Position numbers and translations under genes: made by a program. A DNA stretch of 8,152 bases from Planctomycetota bacterium (GTDB lineage: Bacteria; Planctomycetota; Phycisphaerae; UBA1845; PWPN01). Under the pieces are notes generated by a model. It searched no databases, was not told the origin of the DNA, and saw only the letters and a list, made by a program, of their open reading frames with translations. The stretch lies in the NCBI GenBank assembly GCA_016209665.1, contig JACQVT010000727.1, positions 1-8,152 of the forward strand. The letters are read 5' to 3'. Position 1 is the first letter of the stretch. Each line of letters begins with the position of its first letter. Positions 6,525-8,152 of this stretch are shown here, piece by piece.

Positions 6525-6923
6525 CTGCTTGCGGGCCTCGATCATGCGCCGAATCTCGTCCAGTTCCTCATCGCTCAGTTCGGCATCGTCCAGAAGGCAG
6601 GCCACGACCTCTCGCGGAGAGCCCTTGAACAACGAGCCGAGCAACCGCCGCAGCGACCCGCGGGCCACAGCGTCGCGGGCCACGGTGGCTCGCAGCCGAA
6701 ATCCCCGCTCGATAGTTGGCACCGCCTCCATGTAGCCCTTCTTGCGGAGGCTCGCCAGGACCGTGCGGATGGTGGTGGGCGCCAGTCGACGCTTCCGACA
6801 GAACGCCTCGATGACCTGGGCGCTCGTGCACTCGCCCAGGTCCCACACCACATCCATGACTTCGAGTTCCAGTCGACTCAGTTGCGGGCCGGGGGTCTTG
6901 TGATGCTGCCGTTTGAGAGCCAT
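6507..6923 (-). CDS. blaI-like: BlaI/MecI-family transcriptional repressor
   Basis: The 138-residue product is a winged-helix repressor of the BlaI/MecI/CopY family, of normal length. The N-terminal half (about 13-80) contains the DNA-binding domain: PQLSRLELEVMDVVWDLG, then ECTSAQVIEAF and the recognition-helix block APTTIRTVLASLRKKGYM (48-65). The C-terminal half, with GSPREVVACLLDDAELSDEELDEI (101-124), is the dimerisation region. In the characterised systems the repressor holds down its own operon until the partner M56 protease triggers its cleavage. Start 6923 was chosen because it gives the conserved N-terminus and has GGAG 6 nt upstream; the longer open frame reaching 7175 crosses the promoter and operator and is not coding. 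It is followed by the M56-LRR gene with a 4-bp overlap. There is no beta-lactamase nearby, so the regulated function is probably not penicillin resistance. The name blaI is by family, not by proven function. Confidence 0.93.
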   Translation of the reverse strand: MALKRQHHKTPGPQLSRLELEVMDVVWDLGECTSAQVIEAFCRKRRLAPTTIRTVLASLRKKGYMEAVPTIERGFRLRATVARDAVARGSLRRLLGSLFKGSPREVVACLLDDAELSDEELDEIRRMIEARKQKGGRS

Positions 6924-6971
6924 GATGAACTCCGGGACGAAACCACGGGGAGATCGAATTATATAGCCTTC

Positions 6972-6987
6972 GACTATTAGCATAGTC
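6972..6987. promoter_or_regulatory. Perfect dyad operator over the blaI-like -10 box
   Basis: GACTAT-TAGC-ATAGTC is a perfect 6-4-6 inverted repeat that contains the -10 hexamer of the repressor gene's own promoter. BlaI-family repressors bind short dyads with ACTAC/ACTAT-like half sites over their own promoters, so this is probably the autoregulatory operator. A further spaced pair ATAG / CTAT (6963-6966 and 6974-6977) overlaps it and might be a second, weaker site. I saw no other copy of the dyad in the window. Confidence 0.75.
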
Positions 6988-7007
6988 CGATGGCCCTGTC
7001 GTGTCAA
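6979..7007 (-). promoter_or_regulatory. Sigma70-type promoter of the blaI-like / M56-LRR operon
   Basis: On the reverse strand TTGACA (complement of 7002-7007) and TATGCT (complement of 6979-6984) are separated by 17 bp, close to the ideal sigma70 promoter. Transcription would start near 6972 and give a leader of about 50 nt. The overlap with the dyad at 6972-6987 implies repression by blocking RNA polymerase. Confidence 0.8.
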
Positions 7008-7075
7008 GCACGATTTTCTCGGAATTCGTTGCTTCGGGGCTTCGGGGGCCGCGTGACAGAATCGGCGGGGTATTT

Positions 7076-7135
7076 CAGAGCCCCGAGCGCAAGCGAGTGG
7101 GTCGTGTCTACTCGGCATTGGCGCTCCGGGCTCTG
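7076..7135. repeat. REP-like inverted repeat
   Basis: CAGAGCCCCGAGCGC (7076-7090) and GCGCTCCGGGCTCTG (7121-7135) pair over 14 of 15 positions around a 30-nt loop. The left part, with CGAGCGCAAGCGAGTGGG, translates as SPERKRVG, PSASEWV or, on the other strand, PLACARGS. I remember these peptides from many spurious planctomycete ORFs, so this is probably a dispersed element. It lies between two divergent promoters. No transposase gene is nearby. Confidence 0.75.
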
Positions 7136-7204
7136 GAAAGCCCACGTCGGCGTCGCCGCCCAGACTGCCACGCACCCCGCTTCACGGGGAACAACATCCG
7201 CGGC

Positions 7205-7232
7205 TTGACGTGGGGACGGCTGAATTTAGAAT
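7205..7232 (+). promoter_or_regulatory. Probable promoter of the 7333 gene
   Basis: TTGACG (7205-7210) and TAGAAT (7227-7232) are separated by 16 bp. A short inverted pair TTAGA / TCTAA (7226-7230, 7239-7243) overlaps the -10 and predicted start and could be an operator, though 5-bp arms are weak evidence. The leader would be about 95 nt. Confidence 0.5.
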
Positions 7233-7252
7233 GGTGTGTCTAACCGACGTTC

Positions 7253-7271
7253 GGGACGGAGGATCCGTCCC
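7253..7271 (+). repeat. Hairpin GGGACGGA-GGA-TCCGTCCC in the leader of the 7333 gene
   Basis: Perfect 8-bp arms (7253-7260 and 7264-7271) around a 3-nt loop, in the predicted transcribed leader. It has the same short-loop architecture as the palindromes at 355-418, but a different sequence. Ten bases later comes CGGACAATCCGGG (7281-7293), shared exactly with the leader at 961-973. Confidence 0.5.
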
Positions 7272-7332
7272 ATTCGGGGGCGGACAATCCGGGGGCCGGG
7301 TGGCCGCCCAACAGCTAGCGGATGGAATCCTT

Positions 7333-7983
7333 ATGCGTAAGCTGCTGGCAGTACACATGTTATGCCTGGCCGGGACTGCCTATGGCGAGGCGCCGGCGAC
7401 GCAGCCCACGCCAGCGATCGCCTCGGCGGAGTGGAGCCTGATCTTCCGGTTCCAGGATCCCCGGCGGGTGTCGGTGGTGTTGCCGGGAGGGGCCCGGCCG
7501 GTCGTGTACTGGTACATGCTGTACACCGTCGAGAATCCCACGGAGCGGGAGATCAACTTCGTCCCCGAGATTCGGATCGTCACGGACCGGCTGCAAGTCA
7601 TCCGATGCGGCGAGGGCGTGAGTCCCGAGGCGTACCGGTCGATCCACCGGCGCGCGAACGACCCGGCCCTGGTCCCGCCGGAGAAGATCGCGGGACGAGT
7701 CCAGCCGGGTAAAGATCGGGCCCGGCACGGCGTGGCGATCTGGAAGGACTTCGACCCCGAGATACGCAGTTTCACGGTCTACGTGAGCGGGCTCTCGGGG
7801 GAAATGATGCGATGGAAGAACCCGGCGTTCAACCCCGAGAAGCCCCAGGGCCGTGATAACCGCGCGTACTTTTTGCTCCGCAAGACGCTGGCCATCCCGT
7901 ATTCGCTCCCGGGCAGCGAGGCCAGCCGCGGCGAGATTGTTCCCCGGCGCATCGCCGACGAGCAGAAGTGGGTGATGCGGTAA
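7333..7983 (+). CDS. Small exported protein of unknown function
   Basis: The 216-residue product starts with a signal peptide (MRKLLAVHMLCLAGTAYGEA, cleavage near residue 19-20; no lipobox around Cys11). Start 7333 was chosen because the signal peptide begins there; a longer frame from 7210 runs through the promoter, and a modest GGA lies 6 nt upstream. The body contains strand-rich blocks WSLIFRFQDPRRVSVVLPGG (34-53), YWYMLYTVENPTEREINF (59-76) and RSFTVYVSGLSGEMMRWKNP (145-164), ending KWVMR. The YTVENPT block suggests a beta-sandwich fold. I recall similar exported hypothetical proteins in planctomycetes, but none with an assigned function. There are no catalytic motifs, membrane anchor or sorting signal beyond the leader. 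The gene is divergent from the repressor-receptor operon and has its own promoter, so it is probably independent, although control by the neighbouring BlaI cannot be excluded. Confidence 0.85.
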   Translation: MRKLLAVHMLCLAGTAYGEAPATQPTPAIASAEWSLIFRFQDPRRVSVVLPGGARPVVYWYMLYTVENPTEREINFVPEIRIVTDRLQVIRCGEGVSPEAYRSIHRRANDPALVPPEKIAGRVQPGKDRARHGVAIWKDFDPEIRSFTVYVSGLSGEMMRWKNPAFNPEKPQGRDNRAYFLLRKTLAIPYSLPGSEASRGEIVPRRIADEQKWVMR

Positions 7984-7987
7984 GAGC

Positions 7988-8128
7988 GGGGTTCGGGGTT
8001 CGGGAGAAGATGACGCGGGGACGCGGGGACGCGGGGATAGGGATTCGGGAGATGGGAAAAGGACGAGAACGGCGTTCTGGCTGAAAGCTGATAGCCGATA
8101 GCCGATAGCTGATAGCTGAAAGCTGACA
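7988..8128. repeat. Cluster of short tandem repeats, including a heptamer array
   Basis: Three different short arrays follow the stop codon at 7983: about two copies of GTTCGGG (7991-8004), three exact copies of ACGCGGGG (8013-8036), and seven heptamers of the GCTGATA/GCCGATA/GCTGAAA type (8080-8128), in the order GCTGAAA, GCTGATA, GCCGATA, GCCGATA, GCTGATA, GCTGAAA, GCTGACA. Read on the other strand the heptamers encode YQLSAIS-type peptides that I have seen in spurious ORFs of several environmental phyla. No gene was recognised from 7984 to the right edge, and no terminator either. Confidence 0.8.
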
Positions 8129-8152
8129 GCTACTTCAAGGGAGTAATCGGTC

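Noticed and set aside
3955..6735. 926-codon open frame on the plus strand
   Set aside because: It is antisense to the M56-LRR gene, crosses into the blaI-like gene, has low-complexity Gln/Arg/His-rich composition and no recognisable domain; a shadow of GC-rich coding sequence.
6507..7175. Longer 222-codon version of the repressor
   Set aside because: The extra N-terminal part translates the operator, the promoter and the REP-like repeat (PLACARGSE); the family N-terminus and a ribosome binding site support 6923.
7405..7422. GCGATCGC octamers as a HIP1-like repeat
   Set aside because: Only a few scattered occurrences, as expected for a GC-rich sequence.
7210..7983. Longer 257-codon version of the last gene
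   Set aside because: The first 41 residues translate the promoter and leader hairpin; the signal peptide begins at 7333.

Overview
The window looks like a chromosomal segment from a GC-rich planctomycete, probably of the Phycisphaerae or a related uncultured lineage. This is inferred from gene content: secreted proteins ending in thrombospondin type 3 calcium repeats plus a degenerate dockerin-like module, an M56/BlaI pair with a leucine-rich-repeat ectodomain, an EF-G of the AHIDSGKT (mitochondrial/spd EFG1-like) type, and dispersed palindromic and heptameric repeats of kinds I remember from planctomycete genomes. No mobile element, CRISPR array, tRNA or rRNA was seen.

Layout: (1) 1-349, minus strand: 5' end of an elongation factor G gene running off the left edge, with two copies of a GGGACCGGCA-type palindrome in its leader. 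(2) 350-1086: a long non-coding stretch with hairpins, a two-copy 28-bp-period direct repeat and a good sigma70-type promoter. (3) 1087-3314, plus strand: a two-gene unit encoding two exported proteins. The first carries a His-Gly / Ser-Ser-Cys arrangement like a clan CD (caspase/gingipain-fold) cysteine peptidase. The second has an unrecognised N-terminal region followed by TSP3 and dockerin-like calcium modules. (4) 3394-6923, minus strand, convergent with (3): a BlaI-type repressor and an M56/BlaR1-type membrane metallopeptidase, overlapping by 4 bp (GTGA). About 20 leucine-rich repeats take the place of the penicillin-binding sensor. The repressor gene has a consensus promoter with a perfect dyad over its -10 box. 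(5) 6924-7332: the divergent intergenic region, with a REP-like inverted repeat and a promoter for the next gene. (6) 7333-7983, plus strand: a small exported protein of unknown function. (7) 7984-8152: a cluster of three kinds of short tandem repeats.

How the parts may work together: BlaI and the M56-LRR protein should form a self-regulated signal-transduction pair, in which an extracytoplasmic LRR domain senses an unknown ligand and activates the cytoplasmic-facing zinc protease, which relieves BlaI repression. The two exported proteins form a separate translationally coupled unit whose N-terminal caspase-like member is the best candidate here for an undescribed system. Nothing in the sequence proves that the two units are connected; they are only convergent neighbours.
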